From the NCBI GenBank assembly GCA_963682055.1, contig OY821746.1, positions 22,076,481-22,140,480 of the forward strand: a stretch of DNA of 64,000 nucleotides. Reading direction: 5' to 3'. This document shows positions 23,040-36,146 of this stretch, in pieces. This stretch comes from Primula veris. Lineage: Eukaryota > Streptophyta > Magnoliopsida > Ericales > Primulaceae. Position 1 is the first letter of the stretch, and each line of letters begins with the position of its first letter. The position numbers and the translations under genes were made by a program. Under the pieces are notes generated by a model. The model saw only the letters and a program-made list of their open reading frames with translations. It searched no databases and had not been told where the DNA came from.

Positions 23040-26000
23040 CAACTGAGTATTGGTTCATTTCTTCTCAATAATTAATAAAAAAGAAAAAAATAAGAAAAAA
23101 TAGTAAAAATTCAGAAAATAAAAATAGAAAAATGAAAAATAAAAAATAAAAAAAATCTGAAAAAATAAACTTTAAAGATGCAAAATCCCAAAAAAACACG
23201 ACTAAAATTTTTAAAATCCTGAAAAATATAAAATCAACAAAAATCCAAAAATGCAATAAAAAACAGTCTGGCTAGTCTTAATTCCTATTAAAAACAGTTT
23301 GAGTTATTTTAAAAATAGTTTGAGTCATTTTAATTCATTTTAAAATAGTCTGAGTTGTTTTAAGTCATTTTAAAAACAATACGAGTCATTTTAAAAAAAA
23401 AATATGACTCGTTATAAGTCATTTTAAAAATAGTCTGAGTCGTTTCAAGTCATTTAAAAAACTGTCTAAGTCGTATTTTAAGCCATTTTAAAAACAATCT
23501 GAGTAATTTTAAGTCATTTTAAAAACAGTCTGAGTCGTTTTAATTCATTTTAAAAACACTAGGAGTCCTTTTCAGTCATTTTAAAAATAGTCTGAATCAT
23601 TTTCAGTCATTTTAAAAACAGTCTGAGTTATTTTGAGTCATTTAAAAAAGAGATTGAGCCATTTTAAGTCATTTTAAAAATAGTCTGAGTCATTTAAGTA
23701 ATTTTAAAAACAGTCAGAATCATTTTAAAAACAGTCTGAGTCATATTCAAATCATTTGAAAAACAATGTGTCATTTTCGATAAGTTTAAAAACAGTTCAA
23801 GTAGTTTTAAAAAACAACTCAAATAATTTTAAAAACAGTATGAGTCATTTGAAAACAATTGCAAGTTATTTTAAAGTTTGTAACATTTTTTGGACTTTCC
23901 GACTTTTTCTGACTTTTTCGAATTTTTTCATTTTTTTGTGATTTTAGATTTTTTGATATTTCTTGGGTTTTATAATTTTTCTTACCATTTTTTTTTAATT
24001 TTTTTCAGGCTCCCGACTTTTTTGAACATTTTTTTGTGATTTTGGAATTTTCTTGGTTTGTTTTTTTTTATTTTTTACCCTTTTTTGGGTTTTTTTTTTC
24101 GGGTTTCCGGCTTTTTTGAACGTTTTTTCATTGTTTAGTGATTTTGGATTTTTCAGGTATTTTTTAATTTTTTTAACCAATTTTGGGTTTTTCGGATTCC
24201 TAATATTTTTGAACATTTTTTCAATTTTTTTGTGATTTTGGTTTTTTGGATTTTTCTTGGTTTTTACCATTTTTTCGGGTTTCCGACTTTTTTAAATGTT
24301 TTTCAAGTTTTTTTTTGTTTTATTTATTTTTTCTGATTTTTGTTTTTGTTTTTTTAATTTTTTTTAAGTTTTCCCTATTTTTTCCATTTTATTTTTATTT
24401 TTATTGGGTAATTAGGTGGGGGATCAATCCTTAATTAGTTTTACAAATAACTGACCAATACTTAATTAAATTTTATAGGTTGATCAATCCTTAAATAATT
24501 TTGTTTTCATGGACCAGTTCTTAATTAACCCTGTTCGTCGTAATAATTATAAAAACAGTCTAAGTCGTTTAAAGTAATTTTAAAAAACAGTATAATTAAT
24601 TATAAAACAGTCTAAGTCCTATTAAGTCATTTTGAAAACAGTACGAGTAGTTATAAAAAAAGGCTAAGTCGTTTTAAATAATTTTAAAAATAGTCTGACT
24701 TGTTTTAAAAACAGTTTATGAGAGTTTATGGTCATTTCAAAAAACAGTCTGAGTCGTTTTAAATCATTTTAAAAATAACCTGAGTAATTTTTAAAACAGT
24801 ATGAGTAATTTAAAAAATAGTATGAGTTATTTAAAAAACAGTATGAGTAAATTTAAAAACAGTCTCATTAATTTTAAAAAACAGTCTCAGTCGTGTTAAG
24901 CCATTTTAAAAAACAGTTTGAGTAATTTTATCTACAAAATTTTGGATTACTACCTTATCTACAACTTAATTATGGATTAGTCTATGATCTACAAAACTAA
25001 TTAAGGATTGATCAATTTCCTATAACTAACCATTAAAAACGTAAAAAATAGGAAAAAACTGAAACAATACCTTGAAAAAAATGGGAAAATAAAAAAACAT
25101 AAACTGAAAAAAAAACTGTAAAAAGGCAAAACCCCGAAAAAACACGACTAAAAATTTAAAAATCCCAAAAAATATAAAATAAACAAAAATCCAAAAACGC
25201 AAAAAAAAAAACAAACAATCTTACTCGTCCTAATTCGTATTAAAAATAATTTGAGTCATTTTAATTCATTTTAAAAACAATCTTGAGTTGTCTTAAGTCA
25301 TTTTAAAAATAGTCCGAGTCGTTTTAAATCATTTTAGAAACAGTACGAGTCGTTTTAGGTAATTTTAATAAAAGTATGACTCATTATAAGTCATTTTAAA
25401 AATAGTCTGAGTCGTTTCAGGTCATTTAAAAACAGTCTGAGTCGTTTCAAGTCATTTTAAAAATAGTATGAGTAATTTTAAGTCATTTTAAAAACTGTCT
25501 GAGTAATTTTAACTTATTTTAAAAACATTCTGCCATTTTAAATCATTTTAAAAAACTGTCTGAGTCGTTTTAAATCATTTTAAAAAACTATCTGAGTCGT
25601 TTTAAGTCATTTTAAAAACAGTCTGAGTCGTTTTAAGTCATTTTAAAAAACAGTCTGAGTCGTTTTAAGTCATTTTAAAAACAGTCTGATTCATTTTCAG
25701 TCATTTTAAAAATAGTTTGAGTAATTTAGAAATAATGTGAGTAATTTTAAAAAATAGTCTGAGTTATTTTAAAAAGAGTCTGAGCCATTTTGAGTAATTT
25801 TAAAAATAGTTTGAGTCATTTTAATTAATTTTAAAAACAGTCCGAGTCATTTTAAAAACAGTGTCAGTCATATTTAAATCATTTGAAAAACAATATGAGT
25901 CATTTTCGATAAATTTAAAAACAGTTCGAGTCATTTTAAAAAACGGCTCGAATAATTTTAAAAACAGTCTGAGTCGTTTTTAAGTCATTTCGAGTCTTTT

Positions 26001-26530
26001 GAAAACAATTGCAAGTACTTTCCAGCTTCTTCCTGCTTTTTCAAAAAAAAATTCATTTTGGATTTTTTGATATTTCTTGGGTTTTTCAAAATTTTTTTAC
26101 CATTTTTTGATTTTTTTTGCTGGTTCCCAACTTTTTTGAACGTTTTTTTTTATTTTTTCATTTTTTCACTTTTTTTGTGATTTTTGATTTTTCTTCGTTT
26201 ATTTTTTTAATTTTTTTACCTTTTTTTGGGTTTTTTTCGGGTTCCCGACTTTTTTGAACGTTTTTTCATTGTTTTGTGATGTTGGAATTTTAGGGTTTTT
26301 TTAATCTTTTACAATTTTCGGTTTTTTGAACTTTTATTTCATTTTTTTTTTTGGATTATTCTTAGTTTTTTTTTACCATTTTTTTGGGATTTTTTCGAGT
26401 TTCCAACTTTTTAAAAGGTTTTTCCAGTTTTTTTTGGTATTTTCGTTTTTTTTTTGTTTTTCTAAATTTTTCTTATTCTTTTTCCCATTTTTTTTTCCCC
26501 ATTTTTTTCCATTTTATTTTTATTTTTAAA
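23040..26530. repeat. Duplicated minisatellite domain (GTCTGAGTCGTTTTAAGTC units)
   Basis: Units of about 30 bp built on 'agtctgagtc.ttttaagtcattttaaaaac' fill 23280-23870 and 24540-25990. Each block is preceded by an A-rich stretch with 'aaaaatccaaaaa' words and followed by a T-rich stretch with repeated 'gacttttttgaac' words. The whole arrangement occurs twice (about 23060-24530 and 25030-26530). The boundary block 'ttattgggtaattag' to 'cttaattaaccct' is present at 24398-24530 and again at 27178-27310, so the larger unit was duplicated. All open frames here are translations of the T-rich or A-rich tracts. Confidence 0.88.
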
Positions 26531-26704
26531 AACTCAAAAAGGGGTTGAGGCATAGACCCCTACGTGTATATAATTAACCATGCAAGTACAATACTGGGAG
26601 GGGGACGTAAAATCCAACCCTCCGAGTATAAACAATAATACATCAAGTCCGCGATAATGAAAAATACATGACAAAAGAAAAAATAGTAAAAGAGACAAAA
26701 TTAT

Positions 26705-27180
26705 ACATCAGGTTCTAATATGGGGAGACCCCCGACCTATCTAAAGTCAATATACCGTCAATGCCATATGGTAAATGTCGCCTATGAGAGAATGTTTGTG
26801 AAGCCCGATGTGCACATGCCCAATTGACCATAAAGTCAACTGCCTGATTCGCCTCTCTAAAAACGTGTCGAACCAAGATATCGTGTAATGAGCACAACCC
26901 ACGAATACGCGAGATAGTGTAGCTATGCTCTCAAGGACCAAGAGTCGTCGAAGAAATCTAAGAAGATACTGGGCGTCGAATCTGTCTCGACCTCAATATG
27001 CTGAAAGCCCAGGGAGACTGCTAGGTGAATAACTAAAATGACCGTCTAAAACTCTACGTAGATGATCGTTCTCTGGTCTAATAACTTTCCAAAAGCCCCC
27101 AAAATAAAACCCTGGTGATCTCGTAGAACGCCTCCTGCCGCTGATAGCCCGGGTTTCCCTTTGAGCACCCATCCACGTTT
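26705..27180 (-). pseudogene. LINE-type RNase H remnant
   Basis: On the minus strand the translation starts with DGCSKGNPGLSAAGGVLRDH, the first strand and turn of the plant RNase H domain (RVT_3 type) found at the end of non-LTR retrotransposon polyproteins. It ends with RHVFREANQAVDFMVN, the last helix with the conserved His-x-x-Arg-Glu-x-Asn pattern. Between them the frame shifts and has stops. It interrupts the second copy of the surrounding minisatellite domain between about 26530 and 27178, so it either inserted after the duplication or was lost from the first copy. Confidence 0.75.
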
Positions 27181-27697
27181 ATTGGGTAATTAGTTGGGTG
27201 ACCAATCCTTAATTAGTTTTACAAATAATTGACCAATACTTAATTAAATTTTATAGGGTGACCAATCCTTAAATAGTTTTGTTTTCATGGACCAATTCTT
27301 AATTAACCCTAAAATCTATGTAAAACGGAAAATGCATGTGTAACATCTCGAATAAAATATACATGACATTTTTATAAAACTTAAATTAACTTATGGATTG
27401 AACAATAGTAATATCAAGAAATACTTAGTCTTATTTTATTTTTTACATTTTTATTAATAGCTAAATTTTAAATAATTAAAAAAAACACTTTATTTTAATA
27501 TTATAGTCTTTTTATTAACTTGGTCTCACTTTAGCGTATGAATAACGGACGAGCAATCTCTTTGCGAAGAGGGTTCTGCAACCATTGACGGACGAGACAG
27601 ATGAAGGGAAAGTGGATCGTGTGAGGCAAGTCTAGGGGGAAATGTTGCTCTCTTCCGCGTCTGTTTGGAGCTATTCAACCTTTCTCTGTCTCTATAT
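27181..27697. other. Duplicated spacer and unassigned DNA before the LTR retrotransposon
   Basis: 27178-27310 is the second copy of the spacer at 24398-24530. The rest, including 27530-27690, is of balanced composition but has no recognisable coding frame. Confidence 0.5.
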
Positions 27698-27702
27698 CTA
27701 TA

Positions 27703-28256
27703 TGATAGAACATAAAAATTGGATCCGAATATATCTATTCGGGTACGAATCGACCCACCCATCATAGAGGGGTATCCAACGCTTGAATGGGTTATCACAT
27801 GCATTTCTTTGAGAATAAGAGTGGATATTACTAAAAGCCCAAGCCCACTTAACTAGGGACCCATGTCTGAAAAATCCCATGAGATGGAGACATTTGTCAA
27901 CATCCTAAGAGGCATAATTGCCTATAAATAGCCAAGTATCCCCCCTAAGAAAGGGACCAGAAAACATATCTCAAAAATATAGAGAGAAGGAGAGAAAAGA
28001 TAAAAACTTGTCAGAACGTATCACATCAATAGCCTAACCGAGCAAGGTAGAGAATCGAGCACCGAAGAGAAGAGAAAGATCACATTCAGGATCAAACAGG
28101 GAATCCGAGCATAAACATAGTGATAGAGTTGTAGTCCGAACAATGGCAATTGCCGAATAATAATAAAAATCAAGAAGTGTTCATCGTTTATTGTCAATTC
28201 ATTATATATTATTGTTGAAAAGCCTAACGCTACCGACCAAAGTTATGGCTTTGTCA
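27703..28256 (+). repeat. 5' LTR of the Tat element
   Basis: It begins TGATAGAACATAAAAATT and ends TTTGTCA. It contains a TATA-like CTATAAATAG at about 27921-27930 and purine-rich 'agagagaaggagagaaaag', consistent with a promoter and leader for the plus-strand transcript. It pairs with 50113-50666. Confidence 0.95.
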
Positions 28257-28258
28257 AA

Positions 28259-28278
28259 TGGCGCCGTCTCAGGGAATC
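28259..28278 (+). promoter_or_regulatory. Primer-binding site, tRNA-Asp-like
   Basis: Two bases after the LTR the sequence TGGCGCCGT matches the complement of the 3' end of plant tRNA-Asp. The following bases (CTCAGGGAATC) fit less well. Position and first nine bases are typical of Tat elements. Confidence 0.75.
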
Positions 28279-28336
28279 ATCTAGTTCCCAACTAGCTTCG
28301 AAATCAAACACCAACGTTCTACCAGACGAGCAACAA

Positions 28337-30240
28337 ATGGCAAACACCAACGAAGAAACTCGCCCAGAGGAAGTAGGCACATCGACAAACCAGGAAATCC
28401 CAGTCCACAAAGACGTGTTAGCGCATCTCCTCAACATCAGAGACCGCTACGAAGTGCTTCAGGTTGGATCTCGACTTACCGTCTCTAATGTCCAAACAGA
28501 ACAACAAACCGACCATCCCCCTCAGGTCGACGGTCTTGTTGACGAAAACCCTACGGACACGGAGGCGGAACGAGCGCCATCCGTGACTAGGCATGTGGGG
28601 ACACTCTTACCAGACAACCGCCGTCCCAATAATACAGGGCCAAGCTCAAAGGCCCTTCAGCCAGCAGCCTCGGTCAACTCCAGTCCCCAACAGGTTCGTT
28701 TTCAGACAAACGAAGCCCACCGGTATGGCATGCCCGACGACCCCATACTAGAACAGGTAGTCCCATATCCACCCCTCCCACTGCAGATAATTACACCGTA
28801 CACTGTGGAACTACAAACCCCTGTTCGACAAGATAGGACTACGGCCGCACTGGCACGGGCCGTAGAAAAATGTAATGCCCTGCTACAAGCCCAGCTAGGG
28901 GCATGCATGTCGGCCATGGCAGCGGCCGGGATCACGATACCGCCTATCCAACCGACCAACACGCAAACCGACTCTCGACGTGAAGCGGAAGATTCTGCTT
29001 ACCGAGCAGCGATGGCAGCAACGGGCCGACCTCATGATACGAGGATACCAAGACAAGGAGAACCCGTCCCGAGGATAACCCCGACGGTCTATGGTCACCA
29101 AGGCGCGCCTCCTCTACCTGACCTCGACAGAAATCCGAACGACGGGAGGAATGGCGACCATAGGGTCATAGTCGGTTACTATCCACAACACCCCTATGGG
29201 GGATACGCCCCTCACTACCCGGCACCGGATGAAGCGTTCCAACAGGCTTGGGACGTATGCCAAGAGACTCCATGTACCGATCAGATAACTCGGTACCGCA
29301 ATCCTGCGGGGTTTGTCATCCCCAAATTCAGACTATATGATGGAAGGAGCTGCCCCATCGATCACCTCCGACATTACAAAACAAGGATGGAGTTGTGGAG
29401 TGACGACAGTGCACTGATGTGCAAATTTTTTAAGAACAGCTTGGGTCAGGAGGCGTCGTCGTGGTATCATAATCTACCACGGGGATCTATACGAAGCTGG
29501 GCTGAGCTCCTCCGTGCATATTCCACCCGATACGCCGCTCATAGGAAAAAGAAGGTTAACATTGAAACCCTTCTAAAAATGGCTATGTTGCCCAATGAGA
29601 GGCTCCAGGACTACTGCATACGCTTCATCGACGTGGCGAACCAGATCCCGCAGTACGCCAATAATATAGCCATCCAGAACTTCATCAACTCTATCCCCAG
29701 CGGCTATTGGGCGAGAAGGAAGTTCATCGGCAAGAATTTTCCGACCACTGACGCCCTTCTGGATTATTGCACCCACCTTACCGATAAGAACGAAGAGATG
29801 CGAGTCCTCAACCGGGCTCCACCAAAAAGAGAGACGGTCCGGGAAGCGCAGGTGGACCGCAAGAGAGCCAAGAACAATCATGGGGAACCAGTCCCCCAAT
29901 CCAAACGGGACAAGGGTCCCGAGGTTCAGCGAAGGGAATACAGACCCGTAGAGCCCAAGCCCGAGCCCAAGCCGCTCTGAATCGCCTATCCAATGCCGCC
30001 TAAACCACCTCAGCAAGGTCGTGGGCCAGAAAGGGAACGCCAGAGGCGTTATGAACCGGTCCAGTTGAGGTACACTTTCAACATGTCTGCCGAAGATATC
30101 CTAAAGGATATATGCAGAGAAAGCTGGTATTCCCGACCCGAACCAATCATTTCCCCCCTGATTCCAAAGACACCAAGATCTTCTGCGCCTATCATGAGGA
30201 TCACGGCCATCTCACCGAGCATTACCGAAACCTGCGGTGG
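28337..30240 (+). pseudogene. gag of the Tat element, damaged
   Basis: The open frame runs from the first ATG to a stop at 29978-29980 (547 residues). The same frame then continues past the stop to about 30115, where the frame changes. The capsid-like retrotransposon gag domain is at about residues 330-500 (FRLYDGRSCPIDHLRHY, SSWYHNLPRGSIRSWAEL, LQDYCIRFI). The N-terminal 200 residues are proline- and charge-rich. In the shifted frame (30150-30240) CAYHEDHGHLTEHY corresponds to the zinc-knuckle-like region, with a Tyr where a Cys is usual. The product would form the particle in the cytoplasm. One stop and one frameshift break it. Confidence 0.88.
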
Positions 30241-30413
30241 AAGATGAACACGTGGGGAGACGCGGGATTCCTCAACAAATTCATCAAAGGCGCTAGGGAC
30301 AAAGGCAAGCAGCTAGTCATCGAGGGAACGGACAACCGACAAGGCAAAACGATCAACGTTGTCCACTTGTCAAGGCCCAAGAGCACCGGGGGGATCGATC
30401 CCAATAACGGCAA

Positions 30414-33400
30414 TTGGCCCACTTTGGGCAAGTAGCTAAAGCTTCGCAGGCGTCGACCTCAAAGCGGCAATGCATGCCGCAGCGACACCCGCCCATTTCT
30501 TTCTCAGATCTTGATGAAGAAGGGGTGATATACCCTCACGGGGACGCCATTAACCTACGCGTCCAGATCGGCATAGACACCGTCAGTAGAGTACTTGTCG
30601 ACCAAGGAGCCTCTTGTGATATCATGTACAAAGAGCTCTTTGATAAGATGGAGCTCAAATTGCAAGATCTACAGCCCACTGATGTCACACTGATCGGGTT
30701 CATCTCTGAGACGACTAAGCCGCTGGGAAAGATCGTCCTAAATGTTACCACGGGATCTGTATCTGTCCCCGTGGAATTCTTGGTGGTCAATGATAATTCC
30801 GGCCATAATGCGATCTTGGGCCGACCGTGGCTTCATGCTATGCGGGCGATACCTTCCACCTACCACCAGAAGGTGAAATACCATAACGCCAAGGGGGAGA
30901 TCGAGACAGCTCGAGGATGTCAGGAGGATTCAAGACGCTGTGAAGACATCACCGCTACGTTGAAGAGACAACTTGTGGTTGTCGAACAGCCCACAAGCGC
31001 AGGGAAGCTAATCGACCAAATAGCACGAACTGAGAGGGTTGTTGAAGAACAAGTCGGAGAAACACTCCGGAAGGTGTATATCCCGGATACGGATGAGGAG
31101 CACTACTTCCTCATCGGAGATAGCCTTCCTAAAGAGGAATCCAAGGAGATTAAAGCGTTCCTCTTTAGCAACATCGATAAGTTCGCTTGGAGCCCCAAAG
31201 ACATGCCCGGTCTAGATCCGAAAACAGCATGCCACCACCTCAACGTAAATGCCGAGTATAAGCCCATAGCTCAAAGGAGCCGGAAGGTGTCCGTCCAGCA
31301 CAGAACGGCTATAATTGCTGAAGTCCGAAAGTTGTTGGCAGCAGGAGCAATACGGGAAGTGTTCTACCCGAAGTGGCTGTCTAATCCGGTCATCGTCCCA
31401 AAAAAGAATGGGAAGGAAAGAGTCTGTATAGACTTTACCAATCTGAATAAAGCCTACCCGAGGGATCCATTCCCTCTACCAAGGATTGATCAATTGGTGG
31501 ACGCCACGGCAGGAGCAGAAAGGATGACCTTCCTCAACGCATACTCGTGATATCATCAAATCCCCCTCGCCCCCGAAGATCAAGAAAAGACTTCGTTCAT
31601 ATCGCCTTTGGGAAACTACTGCTATACGGTTATGCCGTTCGGCCTACGAAACGCAGGAGCGACATACCAAAGGATGATAACGAAGGTATGACAAAAGCAT
31701 ATAGGGAAGACAATGGAGGTGTACATAGACGACATGGTCGTCAAGAGCGAAAAGGCCACTTCCCACCTCCAGGACATTAAAGACGTTTTCCAAACGCTGG
31801 GCGGGCACAAACTAAAGCTTAATGCTAACAAATGTGCATTCGACATTAGCAAAGGGAAGTTTTTGGGGCATATGGTCAGCCAAAGAGGAATAGAGGCTAA
31901 CCCCGACCAGATAACGGCTCTGCAAAACCTAGCAGCACCGAGGAATAAGAAGTAGGTGCAAGAGCTCACGGGGATGATGGCCGCACTAAGCAGGTTCATC
32001 AGTCGATCCGCAGATAAGGGACGACCATTTTTTGAGACCTTCAAGAAGGATAAAAAGTTCGTATGGGACCCGGCGTGTGAGGCGTCATTCAACAACCTTA
32101 AAGAGTATCTAAGGACGCTGCCACTGCTAGTGAGGCCGAATAAAGGGGATATTCTGGCCTGCTACCTAGCAGTTTCCACTACAGCCGTGAGCGCAGTCCT
32201 CCTAAGAGAAGAAGGACGCGAACAATTTCCTATCTACTTCGTCAGCAAGACTTTGGTCGAGGCCGAAACATGCTACCTACCGTTGGAAAAGTCGTGTTTG
32301 GCATTGGTCGTTGCTACCCGAAAACTACCACACTACTTCATAGCTCACAAGGTCCAAGTCTACACGAAGTTCCACGTCAAGGAGTCCCTTCGACGGACGG
32401 ATATCAGCGGTCGGGTGGCGGCATGGGGGGTCGAGCTATCCCAATTTCATATCGAATTTGCACCCCGACACGCCATAAAGGGACAGGTGTTGGCTGATTT
32501 CGTCGCTGAGTTCACCGAAGGTTATGACGAGCCCCTGACCATTTCACCACAGTTGCACTGGGAGATACATGTCGATGAATCGTCCACCAAGGACGGATCG
32601 GGAGCAGGCATTGTCCTCAAGTCCAGAAAATGGGCGATCATCGAGAAAAGCATCAAGTTGGGCTTCCGAGCTACTAACAATGAGGTGGAATACGAAGCCA
32701 TGATCAATGGCATGCTCATCGCCCGATCCCTCGGATGCACCCACTTGATTGCTAGCTCCGACTCCATGCTAATCGTCAACCAGGCTACTGGTGAATACCA
32801 AGCCAAGGACGACCGAATGATCCTCTACCAAGAGAAAGTCCAGAGCATAATGGTCATGTTCGCACAATGCGAACTAATAAGAATCAATCGCACCGAAAAC
32901 GCACATGCCGACGCCTTGGCCACCCTAGCCTCGACATTAACGTTGACCAACACTCGGACGATCACGGTGGAGCTTTTGGAAACCCCGAGCATAACTAAAT
33001 GAATAGACCGAGTGACATCAGTGCAATACAAGCTAGGATGGATGGACGACATGATTCGCTATCTGCGAAACGGGACGCTCCCGGCAGACAAGATAAAAGC
33101 GTTGAAAATCACAAGAAAAGCCCCTCGGTTCTGGCTATCTGAGGACGACAAACTGTATAAATCCAGTTACCGAGGACCTCACCTTCTGTGCGTCCGGCCC
33201 GAACTGCAACAACCTGTCTTGGAAGAGGTCCACGAAGGGTCCTGCGGAGCACACATCAAAGGGTGATCCTTCGCCAACAAGGCGATCACTCAAGGATATT
33301 GGTGGCCTTATATCAAACGAGATGCAAACGTTTATGTCCAAAGATGCGACAAGTGCCAAAGATTAGCCAAAATACCTCGTCTCCCATCATCGATGATGAC

Positions 33401-34289
33401 CCCGGTATCGGCACCCTGGCCATCCGTGCAATGGGCAATTGATATTGTCGGGAAACTTCCCAAAGCACCCAGCAGCGTGGAGTATCTGATCGTAGTGACG
33501 GGCTACTTTACCAAATGGGTCGAGGCTAAGCCTCTCCGAGAGATTAAAGCCAGCAACGTTAAACAATTCATCTGGGAGTATATCATCACTAGATTCGGCA
33601 TACCATACGCCATTTTTGCGGACAACGGCACCCAGTTCAAGGACGCCAAGCTGCAGCTTTGGTACGAAGAACTCGGTATCCGGAAATTCTATTCGACCCC
33701 AACATACCCACAGGGTAACGGACAAGCCGAGGTTACGAACCGAACTGTCCTGGATGGTATCAAGACGACCCTCAAACAGGCAAAGGGAAGATGGCCTGAA
33801 TGACTGCTCAACGTCTTATGGTCTTGCCGAACTACGCCAAAGACGGGCACCAAGGAAACCCCGTTCAGTTTAGCGTACCGCGTCGAGGCCGTCATACCAA
33901 CAGAAATGGGGCTACCCACACTCCGAACAATTCTAGTCGAGCAGGGAAACAATGAACAAAGGATGAGAGAAGAACTCGACATGCTGGACGAGAAACGAGA
34001 GATAGCAGCCCTTATACTAGCAAAGTACCAGCAAAACATCAAGCAAACCTATGACAAAAGGGTGAAAGGAACCAAGGAATTTATGGTAGGAGAGCTGGTG
34101 TTACGGCGAGTAATGGTCTATACCAGAAACGAGATACATGGAAAACTGAGCCCTACCTGGGAAGGCCCATACGAAATCGTCAAAAGAACAAGCCCGGCGA
34201 CCTACAAGATCAAAAGCGTTCTGTTCGAAAATAGCCGAGGAGAAAAGAATTCTTGGAACGTGACGAATCTCAAGAAGTACTACATATGA
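30414..34289 (+). pseudogene. pol of the Tat element: protease, RT, two RNase H domains, integrase
   Basis: One reading frame spans the whole region without a frameshift but holds six stop codons before its natural end: 31548, 31689, 31953, 33000, 33264 and 33801. In order: an aspartic protease with VLVDQGASCDIM (about 30588-30630); a reverse transcriptase with NGKERVCIDFTNLNKAYP (31407) and the catalytic YIDDMVV (31725); a Ty3-type RNase H (32110-32520); a second RNase H with the VDES, NNEVEYEA, SSDS and HADALA motifs (32560-32940); and an integrase with an HHCC zinc region (33225-33360) and the triad in WAIDIVG, FADNGTQF and GNGQAEV (33435-33735). Conserved residues are largely kept, so inactivation seems recent. 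Confidence 0.93.
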
Positions 34290-34379
34290 ACTGGCTTCCA
34301 TTACAGGTCACAACGTACCTCTACTTTGTCATAACATTATTTTTGAATTCATAAGATATTTTGCTATTTACCAGGATTG

Positions 34380-35180
34380 AGGAATACTAAAAGTCCTCCA
34401 ACGTAACCGGAGGCATAAGAAATTCCTAAACGGCATGTATGACTTATTGTCTAGGAATACTAAAAGTCCTCCAACGTAACCGGGGGCATAAGATACCAAA
34501 AGTCCTCCAACGTAACCGGGGGCATAAGATACCAAAAGCCCTCCAACGTAACCGGAGGCATAAGAAATTCCTAAACGGCATGTATGACTTATTGCCTAGG
34601 AATACTAAAAGTCCTCCAACGTAACCGGGGGCATAAGATACCAAAAGTCCTCCAACGTAACCGGGGGCATAAGAAATTCCTAAACGGCATGTATGACTTA
34701 TTGCCTAGGAATACTAAAAGTCCTCCAACGTAACCGGAGGCATAAGAAATTCCTAAACGGCATGTATGACTTATTGCCTAGGAATACTAAAAGTCCTCCA
34801 ACGTAACCGGGGGCATAAGATACCAAAAGTCCTCCAACGTAACCGGAGGCATAAGAAATTCCTAAACGGCATGTATGACTTATTGCCTAGGAACACTAAA
34901 ACTCCTCCAACGTAACCGGGGGCATAAGATACTAAAAGTTCTCCAACGTAACCGGGGGCATAAGAAATTCCTAAACGGCATGTATGACTTATTGCCTGGG
35001 AATACTAAAAGTCCTCCAACGTAACCGGGGGCATAAAAAATTCCTAAACGGCATGTATGACTTATTGCCTAGGAATACTAAAAGTCCTCCAACGTAACCG
35101 GAGGCATAAGAAATTCCCAAAAGGCATGTTTGAGTGACTGCCTGGGAATACTAAAGCCCTCCAACGTAACCGGAGGCATA
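34380..35180 (+). repeat. Tandem repeats behind pol
   Basis: Units of 30-100 bp combine 'aaaagtcctccaacgtaacc', 'gg(g/a)ggcataaga' and 'aattcctaaacggcatgtatgacttattgcctaggaat'. A short unit (about 34 bp, ending in 'ataagatacc') and a long one (about 100 bp) alternate. This is the position of the hypervariable 3' region of Tat elements, a known source of plant satellites. The open frames across it are repeat translations. Confidence 0.93.
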
Positions 35181-35443
35181 TGAAATAATAGCTCAGTCCC
35201 ACTTATGCAGGTACCAACTCCATCAAGGAAAAATGGGCAAACAAGGGGAAATAATAGTCCTAGCCCACATTACGGAAGCAATAAAACATCGAACGAAGAA
35301 ATCGGCAAAGGAAAATCAATCCAATCAATGAAATATCAGTACAACAATGAGAAGATCCGAACACAAGAAGAAAGAAGTAAAACAAATAGTCCTCGCCCTC
35401 ATTACGGAGGCAACAAGGTACAACCAACCATAACGAAATTGAT
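35181..35443. other. Decayed repeats between the tandem array and the antisense genes
   Basis: Three loose copies of an 'aatagtccta.cccacattacgg' block. The 80-codon plus-strand frame here has no domain and follows the repeats, so it is not called. Confidence 0.5.
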
Positions 35444-36146
35444 TTAAGAACTACTACTACATGAGGAGCACGACGGCAATTGACCGAGCTCTACCTCTTC
35501 GTCATCCGTCGCCGTATCCGCATCGGTCTCATCGCCATCAAAACGCTCCTCAGAAATGAGGGCATCAAATTTGGTTGTATGAGCACCAACACATGTTAGC
35601 GTCTTAAGCCGCGCGGAGAACTCGGCTTCTTTAGCGATCTCGTGAGCATCCGAGGCCGCTTTACGGCGAGCATCGTCGAAGGGAAGCTTACGAGCTTCGA
35701 TCATAGCCGCAGAAGCATCGTATCTGGATCGGGACAGATGGAAATACTTCACCAACATATTGGCTTGGAGATAATTAATGTTAAGTGTATTCAACTTTCA
35801 GCTCATTTCGATTTACTATATTCAACTTTCAACTTTTTGATTTAGTATACTGGACTAAATAAATTATTTTGATTTAGTGTTATTCCGTCTGTTTTAACAG
35901 AGAGAAGCTCTGCACGTGACCTCACGTGCCTGTTAATTGACGTTGTGAAGGGTAAAATTGTCTTTTCACAAACTTAACGAAATATAAACATTTCTCTCCA
36001 TTACAGCACATATTATTACATACATATATACATACATAAATACATACATAAATATATAGGGTTTATAATTCCCAAATTAAAACATAATTAATTAGGGTTC
36101 CAATCACAGTTGTATTGAGTGCAATCACATCTAAATTAGGGTTCCA

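Noticed and set aside
23065..26529. Phe-rich or Lys-rich open frames
   Set aside because: They come from T-rich and A-rich low-complexity blocks of the duplicated minisatellite domain.
34439..34644. Open frames across the tandem repeats behind pol
   Set aside because: Repetitive translations of the 34- to 100-bp units; period and phase follow the DNA repeat.
34380..35180. CRISPR-like array
   Set aside because: Regular short repeats, but the 'spacers' are repeats too, and the context is a plant retrotransposon.
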